Below, piece after piece: positions 61,900-64,000 of a stretch of DNA of 64,000 bases. The position numbers and the translations under genes are program-made. The notes beneath the pieces are model-generated. The model worked only from the letters and a program-made list of their open reading frames with translations, ran no database searches and was not told the origin of the DNA. Each line of letters opens with the position of its first letter. Position 1 is the first letter of the stretch. The stretch is from Antarcticibacterium arcticum (lineage in GTDB: Bacteria > Bacteroidota > Bacteroidia > Flavobacteriales > Flavobacteriaceae). The stretch is taken from contig NZ_CP042476.1 of the NCBI RefSeq assembly GCF_007993795.1, positions 124,001-188,000 on the forward strand, written 5' to 3'.

Positions 61900-64000
<2,101 letters not shown>

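Overview
The window reads as a chromosomal segment of a marine-type flavobacterium (Bacteroidota, Flavobacteriaceae; Gramella/Salegentibacter/Zunongwangia-like, genus not determinable here). Support: the -7 element TAnnTTTG recurs in front of genes, often with TTG or TTTG about 19 nt upstream; Shine-Dalgarno sequences are almost absent; the 16S 3' end reads GGAACACC rather than GGATCACC; and the gene content is typical (trpEGDCFBA, split transketolase, crt operon headed by a MerR gene, bTHX, thrS-infC-rpmI-rplT). I see no prophage, insertion sequence, CRISPR array or obvious genomic island. Layout: 1-3.8 kb, end of pyruvate carboxylase (window-truncated and frameshifted as read) and a UDG-like protein. 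3.8-11 kb, minus strand: a two-gene operon for a 46-aa basic protein and ribosomal protein bTHX, then the complete trp operon. The trp operon is headed by a short leader peptide with three consecutive Trp codons, an antiterminator segment and an intrinsic terminator, i.e. a ribosome-mediated attenuator. 11-20 kb: a yceI/marR pair with matching palindromic operators, rhodanese, an S8 lipoprotein protease followed by a 127-nt folded element, an outer-membrane barrel protein, pepT, pyrD, a LysE exporter and an HMG-CoA lyase-like gene. 20-26 kb: a divergent iron-uptake module (TonB receptor versus a ferric ABC transporter) with palindromic iron-box candidates in the shared promoter region. 26-36 kb: guaB, OmpH/Skp, a SRPBCC protein, two periplasmic folding factors, MoxR, aconitase and a thioredoxin-like protein. 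36-41 kb: crtI-crtB-crtZ-crtY for zeaxanthin-type carotenoids, led by a MerR regulator that carries a B12-binding photoreceptor signature (Wx9EH, ExHxxG, SxL); crtI is frameshifted as read. 41-46 kb: tRNA-Leu and two tRNA-Lys genes with a tRNA-Lys 3' fragment, aroK, a PRTase, a methyltransferase, an S4-domain protein and an FKBP-type lipoprotein. 46-56 kb: split transketolase, tgt (missing its zinc cysteines), an LptF/G permease, an EamA transporter, accA, dnaB, a conserved protein with an awkward start, and yjbQ. 55.6-58.8 kb: thrS-infC-rpmI-rplT, where infC has no canonical start codon and apparently starts at AUA. 59-64 kb: an rRNA operon with three near-identical tandem promoters, 16S, tRNA-Ile, tRNA-Ala and a 3'-truncated 23S. 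No single radically new system stands out. The strongest signals worth checking are the trp attenuator with an 11-bp-phased operator, the B12-type light regulator of the carotenoid operon, the AUA-start infC, and two one-base frameshifts at G-runs that look like sequencing errors.
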